Shown here piece by piece: positions 1-8,558 of a stretch of 64,000 nucleotides of DNA (position 1 is its first letter; each line of letters opens with the position of its first letter). The stretch is taken from NCBI RefSeq assembly GCF_020166515.1, contig NZ_JAINZT010000004.1, positions 62,001 to 126,000 of the forward strand, in the 5' to 3' direction. Below the pieces are notes generated by a model. That model was given only the letters and a program-made list of their open reading frames with translations, was not told the DNA's origin and did not search any database. The stretch is from Robertkochia flava. Its GTDB lineage: Bacteria; Bacteroidota; Bacteroidia; Flavobacteriales; Flavobacteriaceae. The position numbers were made by a program, and so were the translations under genes.

Positions 1-273
1 GCATTTTATGGTCCATCGTATTTCCTTGACATAGGCATTCCCGGTTACCTTTGGGGTTTCCAGGTTCTTACAAAACTCCGGAAAAACCGGGGCGGCTTTA
101 AGCACTTTTCCCTGGATCACGGGCAATACAAAATACACTTCGAATACCCCGGGTTCGACTTCCTGGAGTTCCAGGCGGGCGGGGTAAACGATATCAGCTT
201 TTATGCTGAAGGGCAAAAGCAGCATGCACCATAAAAGGGATCGGAATATATTTTTTATTAAAAATCTATTCAT
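1..273 (-). CDS. HupE/UreJ family membrane protein, N-terminal part (runs off window)
   Basis: The first 91 codons are present; the rest lies before base 1. The start is the ATG at 273, whose first bases overlap the end of the upstream isomerase gene by 8 nt, so the two are translationally coupled. The protein opens with a signal peptide (MNRFLIKNIF, hydrophobic core LLWCMLLLPFSIKA) followed by a periplasmic stretch containing PARLELQEVEPGVFEVYFVLP and a CKNL segment. That pattern (ADIVYPA..E..EVEPG.YEV....P) matches, from memory, the exported N-terminal domain of HupE/UreJ-like proteins, which continue into a six-helix membrane domain not visible here. Pairing with a PpiC-type isomerase fits that family. 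Transport of a metal such as nickel or cobalt is a family association only and cannot be tested from this fragment. Confidence 0.6.
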   Translation of the reverse strand, partial: MNRFLIKNIFRSLLWCMLLLPFSIKADIVYPARLELQEVEPGVFEVYFVLPVIQGKVLKAAPVFPEFCKNLETPKVTGNAYVKEIRWTIKC

Positions 274-1117
274 CGATCAGATCTTTAGCCATGCCCTGGT
301 AAATAACTTCATATTGCTGAAGGAGTTCTGTGTAGAATTGTTCTTTAGCAGCTTGTTTCTCTTCGTACTGCAGCATATTAGCAATTTCATTCTTTACCTT
401 ATCCAGGGGTAAGGGTTCAGCAGGAACAAGTGAATCCAGGTAGATCAAATGTAATCCGAATCCGGATCGAACGGGACCTGACCATTGCCCGACAGGCAGC
501 TCCATTAGCGAGGCTGCAAATCCGTTACCGAATTCCCGGTCGATGGCATCGGTGGTTTGCAGGTTCATCCTGGGGGGTAAAAGCGAAGGGGAAGCCATTT
601 CCATCCCTTCTTGAGGAGACAGGTTTTCCCGGTTCCAGGCAGATGAAAGTTCAGTCAGCCTGGTACTGTCTTTTTCATCCTTAAGGTATACCTGGTGAAA
701 TTTAAGCAGTGCCGGGGCGATGAATTGCTCTTTACGGAGATCGTAATACGCTTTGATGTCTTCTTCAGTAATGTCCCGTTCACTTCCCTGTCCTTCTGCC
801 AGCATATCCATTTGAGAGATCAGGGCACGTTTTACTGTGGCATTGTTACGGTCCATCTCCTGGTTCAAGGCCTCCCGGTACACCACCTCGTCCTGTATGT
901 ATGAACCCATAATTCCCTGTAACTCATCACGCGTAGGCATGCGTTTCCAGGTGCGCTGCCAACCGGCGATCATATGCGCCAGCTCGGCATCGCCAATAAC
1001 AACCTTACGGTCTTGCAGCTCCGGTTGCCGGGGCCCATAGATCAATAATAGGGTTATACCCAGCAATAGTCCGAATATGAAAATACGTGTCACCGGAAGG
1101 TTTAAAAAAGTACGCAT
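266..1117 (-). CDS. membrane-anchored PpiC-type peptidyl-prolyl cis-trans isomerase
   Basis: 283 residues. One N-terminal transmembrane segment (about residues 9-27, RIFIFGLLLGITLLLIYG) anchors a periplasmic domain. Residues 35-125 form a helical chaperone-like region with the DEVVYREAL motif of SurA/PpiC-like proteins. A parvulin-type rotamase domain follows at about 128-245, with the family's GPVRSGFGLHLIYL ending. The likely role is to help fold exported proteins at X-Pro bonds in the periplasm. The stop codon overlaps the start of the HupE-like gene, indicating an operon in which this is the dedicated chaperone partner (inference). It is shorter than SurA, with a single rotamase domain. 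Confidence 0.85.
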   Translation of the reverse strand: MRTFLNLPVTRIFIFGLLLGITLLLIYGPRQPELQDRKVVIGDAELAHMIAGWQRTWKRMPTRDELQGIMGSYIQDEVVYREALNQEMDRNNATVKRALISQMDMLAEGQGSERDITEEDIKAYYDLRKEQFIAPALLKFHQVYLKDEKDSTRLTELSSAWNRENLSPQEGMEMASPSLLPPRMNLQTTDAIDREFGNGFAASLMELPVGQWSGPVRSGFGLHLIYLDSLVPAEPLPLDKVKNEIANMLQYEEKQAAKEQFYTELLQQYEVIYQGMAKDLIDE

Positions 1118-1337
1118 TGATGTAAATTTTCTATTAATGTATTGAAAAATAGTGATTTAACATGTGCTTTTGGACCAAGTGTATGATATGAAATGATGAA
1201 AGGATTTTAAAAATAAACGAATTACAGAGAGAGCAGGTATCAGGGAGGAACAGTAATGGCATCCCGTCGCACTGCTACTACCCCCTTAAGGGCATGGCCT
1301 CTTTGGTAATTCGATTGAAAACCATTATACTATTACT

Positions 1338-1913
1338 ATGCAAAGAATAAATGATGAGGTCCTCACCAACAAAGTAATCCCTGATCCCATAGCCTCGGCA
1401 GCCCAATGCGCCCTGGAACACTTTCCGGAGTTAAAGAATACCCCGATCACGTTCAGATTCAATGAAAAAGCCGGGAAATCGGTGATGAAGGCACAGCCGG
1501 AATTCAGGAGTTTCTTTCGGAAACGAAGTCAGCGCAGGTATTATATCTTTATCAGTAGGACCTTTAACCTCGGGGGGCAGGTTTTTAATACCAAACAGAT
1601 TCCGGAGGAGGTAATGATCGGCTGGCTGGGACACGAACTTGGGCACATTATGGATTATGAGACCAGAAGTAAATGGAACCTGTTCTGGTTTGGGCTACGA
1701 TACCTGTTTCAGCCGTCGTATACACGTAAGGCAGAGCGTGTTGCGGATACCTTTGCTGTGGAAAACGGGATGGAAGCCTATATCCTTAAAACTAAAAACT
1801 TCATCCTCGAACACGCCGACCTTCCCGAACGCTATAAGGCCAGGATACGCAGGTACTACCTTTCGCCTGAGGCCATTGTGGAATTGGTTCAGGAGCGCGA
1901 CCGGATATCTTAA
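1338..1913 (+). CDS. putative small zinc metallopeptidase (HExxH), function unknown
   Basis: 191 residues with no signal peptide, so probably cytoplasmic. Residues 99-103 read HELGH, and 30 residues later comes AERVADTFA (E133, D137). This HExxH plus ExxAD spacing is the gluzincin pattern of M48-like peptidases and predicts a zinc site with E100 as catalytic base. Between them lies an aromatic segment (KWNLFWFGLRYLF) that could touch the membrane. The N-terminal 95 residues are not recognised. The start ATG at 1338 follows a 220-bp spacer. The gene converges on the GH3-type gene, and the two stop codons overlap by 4 nt (1910-1913). Substrate unknown. Confidence 0.7.
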   Translation: MQRINDEVLTNKVIPDPIASAAQCALEHFPELKNTPITFRFNEKAGKSVMKAQPEFRSFFRKRSQRRYYIFISRTFNLGGQVFNTKQIPEEVMIGWLGHELGHIMDYETRSKWNLFWFGLRYLFQPSYTRKAERVADTFAVENGMEAYILKTKNFILEHADLPERYKARIRRYYLSPEAIVELVQERDRIS

Positions 1914-3442
1914 TCCGTATCAGCTTCACCGTTCACGAAACGCTCCCACTCCTCGAATTTTTCTTCATTCATGACCCGTTCCATCTTTACCTGACCTCCT
2001 TTTTTCTTACTGCGTTCATTCCAGCGATAGAAAACCTCCGGAGACACCACTTTTACCTTGACGCCTTTAAGGGCTTTATTCCGGGCTACACCGTAATTTT
2101 TATTGGCCTGCTGTAAATGGGAATCCAGGATCTCCGCCAGGGTGCCCTCGTCCTCAGTGGTTTCCGATCCGAGGTACCAGCAATGATAAAAGCCATCTTC
2201 AAATTCCTTTGCACAAATGGTATACTCAAGAATGCCTTTATCCAGGGTCTCTTCCAGGTGTTGTATTGCCTGGTCCAGTTTATTGACCGATAACTGGGAG
2301 CCTACCACATTGAGGAAGAATTTGGTACGGCCGGTAATTCGGATCTCCTTTCTTTTCAGATCGGTAAATTTGATGGTATCGCCAATGGAATAGCGCCAAA
2401 GCCCGGAGACTGTGCTTATGATGAGAATGTATTCGGTTTGGGCTTCCACCTCTGCGATGTTCAATGCCGGAGCGTCCTGGGATACCGAACCATCTTCTTT
2501 TATGTATTCGGGTAGGAAGGGTACAAATTCGAAGTATATCCCATTGTCGGTAAGTAACTTCATGGCGGTGGTTTCCGGCCGTTCCTGCAGGGCGATGAAT
2601 CCCTCAGAGGCCAGGTAGGTGTCGATCACCTCCACAGGTTTTCCCATAAGAGATTCAAAGTTTTTCCGGTAGGGTTCAAAAGCCACCCCTCCTGAGGTAT
2701 ACACCTGCAGGTTTGGCCATATGTCATGGATGTTGTCGAGACCGTTATGGTCGATCACTTTTTCCAGCATTAACTGTATCCAGGAAGGGATGCCACTAAT
2801 AGCTCCGATGTCCCATTCCTTTGCTTTTTCTGCGATCCTTTTTACACGTTCATCCCAATCGTCAATGGAAGCGATCGCTTCCCCCGGTTTATAAAATCCC
2901 CTGAACCAAAATGGAATATTATCTGCGCTGATCCCACTGATTTCTCCCTCTTTATGTCCGTCTCTGGTATCGAGATTGGTGGAGCTTCCCAGCATCAGGA
3001 TCTCCTTTTCAAAAAAGTCCGGAGACATCTCAAAATGGGTCATGGCATACACCTGCTGCTTACCGGCTTCGGTAATGGCATCGAGCATTTCACGGGTAAC
3101 AGGAATCCGCTTGCTTTCATTACCCGTTGTTCCGGAACTCAGGGCGTAGTATTCCGGAGCCCCCGGCCAGGTAATGTTTTCCTCCCCCTCATGGAGCCTG
3201 TACCACCACTCCTGATGAATCATGTTATAATCAAAATAGGGCAGGGCTTCCGAAAACGCAGCCTGCATGTCATCGGCCTCCAGAATTTCTCCGAAACCAT
3301 AGGCCTTTCCGAAAGCGGTGTCCCTTGCCGTATCCAACAGCATTTTTAAGACTTTTCTCTGTTCCTCAACGGGATCAGGTAACGCAGTCACCTGCTCCCT
3401 GAGTTCCAGATATCCTTTGATAATGTGTCCGAGAATGGCCAT
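1910..3442 (-). CDS. GH3 (auxin-responsive-type) acyl-adenylate-forming family protein
   Basis: 510 residues. The protein belongs to the GH3 branch of adenylate-forming enzymes: YYALSSGTTGNESKRIPVT is the ATP-binding loop near residue 107, and a C-terminal swivel region follows WRYSIGDTIKF and GRTKFFLNVVGSQLS. Plant GH3 proteins couple amino acids to acyl acids such as jasmonate or auxin. Bacterial homologues are common in Bacteroidota but their substrate is largely unknown. It is monocistronic as far as the sequence shows, cytoplasmic and full length. The start at 3442 (MAILGHIIKGYLELRE) fits the usual family N-terminus. Amide or ester formation from an acyl-AMP is the expected chemistry; the acceptor cannot be inferred. 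Confidence 0.87.
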   Translation of the reverse strand: MAILGHIIKGYLELREQVTALPDPVEEQRKVLKMLLDTARDTAFGKAYGFGEILEADDMQAAFSEALPYFDYNMIHQEWWYRLHEGEENITWPGAPEYYALSSGTTGNESKRIPVTREMLDAITEAGKQQVYAMTHFEMSPDFFEKEILMLGSSTNLDTRDGHKEGEISGISADNIPFWFRGFYKPGEAIASIDDWDERVKRIAEKAKEWDIGAISGIPSWIQLMLEKVIDHNGLDNIHDIWPNLQVYTSGGVAFEPYRKNFESLMGKPVEVIDTYLASEGFIALQERPETTAMKLLTDNGIYFEFVPFLPEYIKEDGSVSQDAPALNIAEVEAQTEYILIISTVSGLWRYSIGDTIKFTDLKRKEIRITGRTKFFLNVVGSQLSVNKLDQAIQHLEETLDKGILEYTICAKEFEDGFYHCWYLGSETTEDEGTLAEILDSHLQQANKNYGVARNKALKGVKVKVVSPEVFYRWNERSKKKGGQVKMERVMNEEKFEEWERFVNGEADTD

Positions 3443-3610
3443 AATGCGAATGATGTGAAATTATTATAATGCTCTGAAGTTACGAATTTACCAGGACCGG
3501 GCCAGGAAACGCGTGAGGTTCGGCGATTGGGAGGTGCTGTTGTAATGGAATGGGTATAGCCGGAGCGCTGAAATCGTCCCCCTTTTAAAGGGCGGCATCA
3601 TTAAAGCGGC

Positions 3611-3632
3611 AGCCCCCGGGAAGGAGGGGGCT
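3611..3632 (-). terminator. G/C-rich hairpin downstream of the NagZ-type gene
   Basis: AGCCCCC (3611-3617) pairs with GGGGGCT (3626-3632) across an 8-nt loop, 12 nt past the stop of the last gene of the minus-strand operon. The tract that follows on the minus strand is not T-rich, so intrinsic termination is plausible but not proven. Confidence 0.4.
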
Positions 3633-3643
3633 TATCCGGTTAT

Positions 3644-5224
3644 TTATAAATGAAAGGGCATCTGGCCTTTTGCCTGCAGGTCTCCTTTCAGGACCCTGGC
3701 AGCAGTAGTTTGAAATTCAGGAAGGTCCTGGCCCGAGACGATCACATCATAGGCCTTATGAAGGGAAGTTATCACCCGGATGGCATAAGGGTTACCAAAC
3801 AACAGCAAAGTGACCCGATGGCGGTTCAGGAGTTGTTCTATAAGTTCCAGGTTGTCCGGGCTTATCCCAAAATTGGAATGGGGCTTTATATTGGGAGGAT
3901 ATAAAGCAATAGCTATAGGATCTCTGGTGCTGAGCTTCAGGGATCCCGTATTTTCTTCCACCCTTATGGTGGTTATTCTTTTTGTTTTCCGAAGTTCTTC
4001 CAGAAAGCCGTTCTCTTTTTCGTGTGCTCCGATACATACGAAGGTATCCGGGATGTCTGTGGCCGAAGGCTGTTCACTGAGCCTGATCATGCTGAGGGCC
4101 GCAATTTCACGGTTTATCTTCGAGGCCCTGACCAGGTCCGGGGCACCTTGTCTTTCCTTTTTCTGCAGCAATCCCACCTTTTCCTTCATGGCGAGAATTC
4201 GCGCAACCGAATCCTTTATTGCTGATTCCCCGCAATGGTCCAGGATCTTATTCTTGCCTTCTGCAATGTGTTCGGAAAAACAGAGAATATCGTTCCCGGC
4301 CTCGAAGGCTTTTTGTTCAAGGATTCCCTTTTCGGAGTATATTTTGCATACACTGTGCATATTGAGGGCATCCGAGATCACCACCCCATCAAAACCGAAT
4401 TCTTCCCGAAGCAGGCCTTTAATGATCTTTTCTGAAAGGGTTGCAGGAAGCGTCTCGTGACCGCTAAGTGCGGGGACGGCGAGATGACCCACCATAACAG
4501 AATCTACTCCCCGGTCGATAAGAGCTCTGAAAGGGGCGAGGTCTTCCTTCAGCATCTCTGCTCTGGATCGTTTGATCACTGGCAGTCCCAGGTGGGAATC
4601 CACGGCCGTGTCTCCATGCCCGGGAAAGTGTTTAAGACTGTTCAGGATACCGGCATCTGCAAGGCCACGGCAGAATGCCGCAGCTTTTCGGGTAACGTTT
4701 TCCCGGGATTCACCGAAAGAGCGGTAGCCAATAACCGGATTGTCCGGATTGCTGTTAATATCCACCACGGGGGCAAGATTATAGTCGATACCTACAGACT
4801 TCAGGTCTTTCCCCATTTGAAGCGCGGCTTGGTAAATAAGGTCGTCTCCCTCCTCGGGCATAGCACCCAGGGTAATGGCGTAAGGATAACAGGGGGTGTT
4901 TTCCACGCGCATGGCAAGTCCCCATTCCGCATCAATACTTATCAGCAGGGGGATCTCAGAAAGCGATTGGTAATGCGCGATCAGGGATTTAAGTTTCTCC
5001 AGGCTGTCCCGATAGGCGATCACCTCTTTTTTCTCGTAATTCGTGGCCGCACTGGCCCGGCTGTGAAAAAAGGTGAGTCCTCCGATCTTGTGTTCCCGGA
5101 TCAGGGTTTCGATCTGGCGGATGCCTTCTGCATCGTCATTGATAAACGCCGCAGGACAGAACAATTGCCCCGCCAGGTCATCCAGGGAGGAGTTGCTGAG
5201 TATTTTTGTGATGCTAGTCTTCAT
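3644..5224 (-). CDS. glycoside hydrolase family 3, NagZ-type beta-N-acetylhexosaminidase
   Basis: About 526 residues from the ATG at 5224. An alternative ATG at 5248 would add 8 residues and overlap the upstream gene more deeply. There is no obvious signal peptide, so it is probably cytoplasmic like NagZ. Counting from 5248, KHFPGHGDT with DSH (residues 206-219) is the Asp-His acid/base dyad special to NagZ-type enzymes, and DGVVISDALNM holds the nucleophile Asp at about 293. A second domain of about 170 residues follows. The reaction is removal of the non-reducing GlcNAc from GlcNAc-MurNAc or GlcNAc-anhydroMurNAc fragments. The start overlaps the transporter stop, so uptake and cleavage are coupled. 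It is the last gene of the SusC-led run. Confidence 0.85.
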   Translation of the reverse strand: MKTSITKILSNSSLDDLAGQLFCPAAFINDDAEGIRQIETLIREHKIGGLTFFHSRASAATNYEKKEVIAYRDSLEKLKSLIAHYQSLSEIPLLISIDAEWGLAMRVENTPCYPYAITLGAMPEEGDDLIYQAALQMGKDLKSVGIDYNLAPVVDINSNPDNPVIGYRSFGESRENVTRKAAAFCRGLADAGILNSLKHFPGHGDTAVDSHLGLPVIKRSRAEMLKEDLAPFRALIDRGVDSVMVGHLAVPALSGHETLPATLSEKIIKGLLREEFGFDGVVISDALNMHSVCKIYSEKGILEQKAFEAGNDILCFSEHIAEGKNKILDHCGESAIKDSVARILAMKEKVGLLQKKERQGAPDLVRASKINREIAALSMIRLSEQPSATDIPDTFVCIGAHEKENGFLEELRKTKRITTIRVEENTGSLKLSTRDPIAIALYPPNIKPHSNFGISPDNLELIEQLLNRHRVTLLLFGNPYAIRVITSLHKAYDVIVSGQDLPEFQTTAARVLKGDLQAKGQMPFHL

Positions 5225-6524
5225 TTCTTTCCTGATCTTTTTTACCATAATCCTGTGGGAATTTTAAATAGCGAACAACGAGGATACCCGGAATAGCTGC
5301 GATGACCACCCAGACAAAAAAACCGGTGTATCCCAGTAATTCCTGGACATATCCGCTGATCATCCCCGGAACCATCATCCCGAGAGCCATAAACCCTGTG
5401 GCAATGGCATAATGCGAGGTTTTGGATATCCCTTCTGCGATATAGATGAGGTACATGAGATAGGCGGCAAATCCAAACCCGTACCCGAATTGCTCTATCA
5501 CGACAACAACAGAAGCATACACCACGGACTCCGGGGTAAAAATGCTCAGCAGGACATAAAAGAGATTCGGCACGTTAAGGGCCAGGATCATGGGCAGCAT
5601 CCATTTGCCCAGGCCATCCCTGGAGATAACGAACCCTCCAAGAATACCGCCCAGGGATAGGGCAATGATGCCCAGGGTTCCGTAAATGGTTCCTACTTCG
5701 GTGGTACTGAGCGCCAGGCCGCCTGTTCCCCGTTCATCCAGGAGGAAAGGGGAGGCCATTTTAACCAGTTGGGATTCGCCCAGACGATACAGGAGAATAA
5801 AGGCCAGGGCAAGACCAATCTGTTCTTTCTGGAAAAAGGACTTAAAAACACCCACGAAATCCAGGTGTTGTTTCGGGGCTTCGGTATCCTGGTATTCCAC
5901 CTCCGGGGTGGTAAAGAAATTGATCAGGGTGAGTACTACCATAAGAAGCCCGGTGATAAGCATGGTATAGGACCACGCCCGGGTGTTGTCTCCATAATGC
6001 TCTTCGAGAAAACCGGCAACCACCACAATAAGTCCCTGTCCGGTGATCATGGCCAGGCGGTAAAAAGTACTTCTTACCCCGAGAAAAAAGGACTGCTTCT
6101 TTTCTGTGAGGGCGATCATATAATACCCATCAGAAGCAATATCATTGGTAGCAGAGGCAAATGCCGCCATCCAGAAACACGCCAGGGAAACCATAAAGAA
6201 TGCTGAGGTTCCCAGGCTGAACCCGGTGAGGAGGAAGGCCAGAGCCACCAGGAGCTGCATACCAAGAAACCATTTGCGCTTGGTCCCCTTCAGGTCTACT
6301 ATAGGGCTCCATATGGGCTTGATCACCCATGGAAGGTAGAGTAAACTGGTGTAGAGTCCGATATCGGCATTGCTGACGCCAAGTTTCTTATACATGATGA
6401 CAGATACGGTAATCACGATCACATAGGGGATCCCTTCAGTAAAATAGAGGGAGGGTACCCACCACCAGGGGTTCTTGCTGTTTGCGGCTTCAGCCATTTC
6501 TTCTGAGTAGGTTTTCATATACAC
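5214..6524 (-). CDS. AmpG-like MFS transporter (probable muropeptide/amino-sugar permease)
   Basis: 436 residues with about 12 predicted membrane segments. The N-terminal motif WWVPSLYFTEGIPY, then YTSLLYLPWVIKPIWSP, resembles AmpG-like major facilitator permeases of Bacteroidota. These carry anhydro-muropeptides or related GlcNAc-MurNAc products from periplasm to cytoplasm. The assignment rests on the motif and on neighbours: NagZ-type enzyme downstream with overlapping start, GHL10 glycosidase and SusCD upstream, MurQ across the intergenic region. The start may be 6524 or the second ATG at 6518; both overlap the end of the GNAT gene. The exact substrate is inferred, not seen. Confidence 0.78.
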   Translation of the reverse strand: MYMKTYSEEMAEAANSKNPWWWVPSLYFTEGIPYVIVITVSVIMYKKLGVSNADIGLYTSLLYLPWVIKPIWSPIVDLKGTKRKWFLGMQLLVALAFLLTGFSLGTSAFFMVSLACFWMAAFASATNDIASDGYYMIALTEKKQSFFLGVRSTFYRLAMITGQGLIVVVAGFLEEHYGDNTRAWSYTMLITGLLMVVLTLINFFTTPEVEYQDTEAPKQHLDFVGVFKSFFQKEQIGLALAFILLYRLGESQLVKMASPFLLDERGTGGLALSTTEVGTIYGTLGIIALSLGGILGGFVISRDGLGKWMLPMILALNVPNLFYVLLSIFTPESVVYASVVVVIEQFGYGFGFAAYLMYLIYIAEGISKTSHYAIATGFMALGMMVPGMISGYVQELLGYTGFFVWVVIAAIPGILVVRYLKFPQDYGKKDQERNED

Positions 6525-6969
6525 TTTTTTCGGAGCCTTCTATAACGACGGCATTGACATTCTTTTTATAGTATTCTTCAGGGCCAACCCCACCTATGAT
6601 CCCGTAGGCATACCCCATTTCTCTAAGTGCCTGCAGGGCTTTTATCAGCAGTACCTTCCCGATCCCTTTTCCACGTGCTGCTTCCAGGGTGCCCGTGGGG
6701 CCAAAAAAGGCCTTTGCCGTGGTTTCGTAACATGCAAATCCCAGAATTTCATTGCCTTTCTGGGCGACAAAGCAGCTCACAGGTTGGCGGCTGAAGGCCA
6801 CTTCTACCTCGTTGGCCCAGAATTCACTGAAATGGGTTCCTGCCCATTGACTCACCAGGCTTTTCTCCGGGGCAATAGGCCTGCGGATAACAATGCCTTC
6901 AGCAGCAAGTGCGTTTTCTTTGTCAGAAATATCCGGGAGTTCCGTTAGGCGAACAAGCATGTCTTTCAT
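6490..6969 (-). CDS. GNAT family N-acetyltransferase
   Basis: 159 residues. The acetyl-CoA loop is visible as ARGKGIGKVLL (about residues 97-107), preceded by LGFACYETTAKAFFGPTGTLE, the beta4/beta5 region of GNAT enzymes. It is full length with no signal peptide. It sits 10 nt after the GHL10 gene and overlaps the transporter start by about 35 nt, so it is embedded in the presumed peptidoglycan-recycling operon. A role in acetylating an amino sugar or a released amino acid is suggested only by position. The ending YENLLRRNG is typical of the family tail. Confidence 0.8.
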   Translation of the reverse strand: MKDMLVRLTELPDISDKENALAAEGIVIRRPIAPEKSLVSQWAGTHFSEFWANEVEVAFSRQPVSCFVAQKGNEILGFACYETTAKAFFGPTGTLEAARGKGIGKVLLIKALQALREMGYAYGIIGGVGPEEYYKKNVNAVVIEGSEKSVYENLLRRNG

Positions 6970-6979
6970 AAGCTGGTTT

Positions 6980-8491
6980 TTATAGTTTCAGGGTTTTCAA
7001 TGCACTTTCGTTACCATAGCGATCGACCAGAGAAAAGATCAGGACACGACCTGCAGGGTTGGGAATGTCCACAGAGATCTTCTGATCGCTGCTGTACACC
7101 GGTACCACCGCTTTAATGGAGGCAGCGCGTTCGGCCTTTCGTTTGCTGGGACGTTTCAGGTCATAGACCACTACTTCCTTAATGGGGGCCGGAGCAGCAA
7201 GTTGTATCCCAAGGGTCAGGGTATCTTTTGTGTTGGCTTCCCCGGTAACCTCTGCTATTACAGGAGCAGACCCGGAACCCTTCATTGACGGAGCTATTGC
7301 CTTGTATTTGTAGGTTTCCCTGAGAAGTTCCACGATCTCATCACGATCCTTCATGAGCGACTTGGCACTAAAATAAATATTCCCGCCTACATTTTCGGCC
7401 TCCCTGGCAAGTTTTACCTGTTGAATGAGCTGGGTTTTATCTTTCCAGTCGGGGTCGTTGTCGGTCAGGGCCCTGTAGGCACCATTTCCTACGTACAGGT
7501 TGGCGTTTTCCGTATTTTGATCCCACCAGTTGAGGATGGTGCGGTGGGATGCCAGTTTGTGGTCCAGGGTCCAGTAGATCTGGGGAGCCAGGTAATCGAT
7601 CCATCCGTTGCGCAACCAGGAAAGCGGATCGGCATACAGGTCGTCGTAGTTGGTTTGTCCGGCCTGGGTATCTGAGCCACGGGGATCAACAGACTTGTTT
7701 CTCCATACCCCAAACGGACTGATTCCGAATTGTACCCAGGGCTTTCTGGATTTAATGTTGTGATGGAGCTGACGGATAAGGCTGTCTACATTGGCGCGAC
7801 GCCAGTCGTCGATCTCCTGCTCGCCATTGCGGTACCTGAGATAGGAGGTACTGTCTTTAAAAGTTTCGCCCTTGATCTTATACGGATAGAAATAATCGTC
7901 AAAATGAATGGCATCAATATCGTAGTTTTCCACCAGTTCATTGGTGATACTGGTGAGGTGGTCCTTCACCTCCGGAAGGCCCGGATCGTAATAGTATTTT
8001 TCTCCGTACCTGATCATCCATTCCGGGTGCTTGAAGAAGTCGTGATCTTTGCTAAGGCTTGCGGTGTCGAGATTGAAAGTAGCCCGGTAAGGATTCATCC
8101 AGGCGTGAAATTCCATCCCTCTTTGGTGGGTTTCCTCGATCATCCAGCGGAGGAGTTCATCATAGCCAGGTTCGGCCTGACCTTGCTGACCGGTCAGGTA
8201 GGCTGACCATGGCGATAGGGAAGAAGGGTAGAAGGCATCGCCGGCGGTACGGACCTGGACAATGGCGGTATTAAAGTGGAGTTCCTCGTAAAAATCCAGG
8301 ATCTCCAGGTAATCTTGTTTTTTCTTTTGCAGGGCATCGGTACCGTTTTTAGGCCAGTCGATATTGACCACGGTGGCGACCCATGCGCCGCGGAGTTCGC
8401 GTTTAGGGGGTTGGTTCCTGTGGCTTCCGCAGGAAACCAGAAATGGAATTATAAGGAGATAGCGTAAGAGAGAAATCAGGTGTCTGTTCAT
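6980..8491 (-). CDS. GHL10 (DUF187) family glycoside hydrolase lipoprotein, DigH-like
   Basis: 503 residues. A lipoprotein signal (MNRHLISLLRYLLIIPFLVSC, Cys about 21) exports it. Residues 33-345 form the GHL10 TIM-barrel domain, recognised by ELRGAWVATVVNIDWP, FHAWMNPYRA, IDAIHFDDYFYP and YLAPQIYW. A beta-sandwich domain of about 130 residues ends the chain (IPNPAGRVLIFSLVDRYGN). E. coli DigH of this family cleaves peptidoglycan glycan strands stripped of stem peptides, so this enzyme probably shortens denuded glycan at the outer membrane or cell surface before import. It is separated from susD by a hairpin and followed at 10 nt by the GNAT gene. Cleavage specificity is inferred. Confidence 0.85.
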   Translation of the reverse strand: MNRHLISLLRYLLIIPFLVSCGSHRNQPPKRELRGAWVATVVNIDWPKNGTDALQKKKQDYLEILDFYEELHFNTAIVQVRTAGDAFYPSSLSPWSAYLTGQQGQAEPGYDELLRWMIEETHQRGMEFHAWMNPYRATFNLDTASLSKDHDFFKHPEWMIRYGEKYYYDPGLPEVKDHLTSITNELVENYDIDAIHFDDYFYPYKIKGETFKDSTSYLRYRNGEQEIDDWRRANVDSLIRQLHHNIKSRKPWVQFGISPFGVWRNKSVDPRGSDTQAGQTNYDDLYADPLSWLRNGWIDYLAPQIYWTLDHKLASHRTILNWWDQNTENANLYVGNGAYRALTDNDPDWKDKTQLIQQVKLAREAENVGGNIYFSAKSLMKDRDEIVELLRETYKYKAIAPSMKGSGSAPVIAEVTGEANTKDTLTLGIQLAAPAPIKEVVVYDLKRPSKRKAERAASIKAVVPVYSSDQKISVDIPNPAGRVLIFSLVDRYGNESALKTLKL

Positions 8492-8504
8492 GGCTTAATG
8501 AAGA

Positions 8505-8536
8505 AAAAGGCCCGCCCACAATTGGGCGGACCTTTT
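8505..8536 (-). terminator. intra-operon terminator or attenuator between susD and the GHL10 gene
   Basis: AAAAGG and CCGCCC (8505-8517) pair with GGGCGG and CCTTTT (8524-8536) around a 6-nt loop with one internal mismatch or wobble. On the minus strand the stem is followed by TTTTTCTTC. It lies between the susD stop (8559) and the next start (8491), and would leave downstream enzymes at lower levels than SusCD by partial termination. Confidence 0.65.
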
Positions 8537-8558
8537 CCGATTAGGAATTCTAACTAAT

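Noticed and set aside
1910-1913. 4-nt overlap of convergent stops as a sign of misannotation
   Set aside because: Both genes are well supported and TTAA naturally supplies a stop on each strand.
4457-5296. 279-codon plus-strand ORF opposite the NagZ-type gene
   Set aside because: It is antisense to a well-conserved gene; its translation has no recognisable motif and is explained by codon bias of the real strand.
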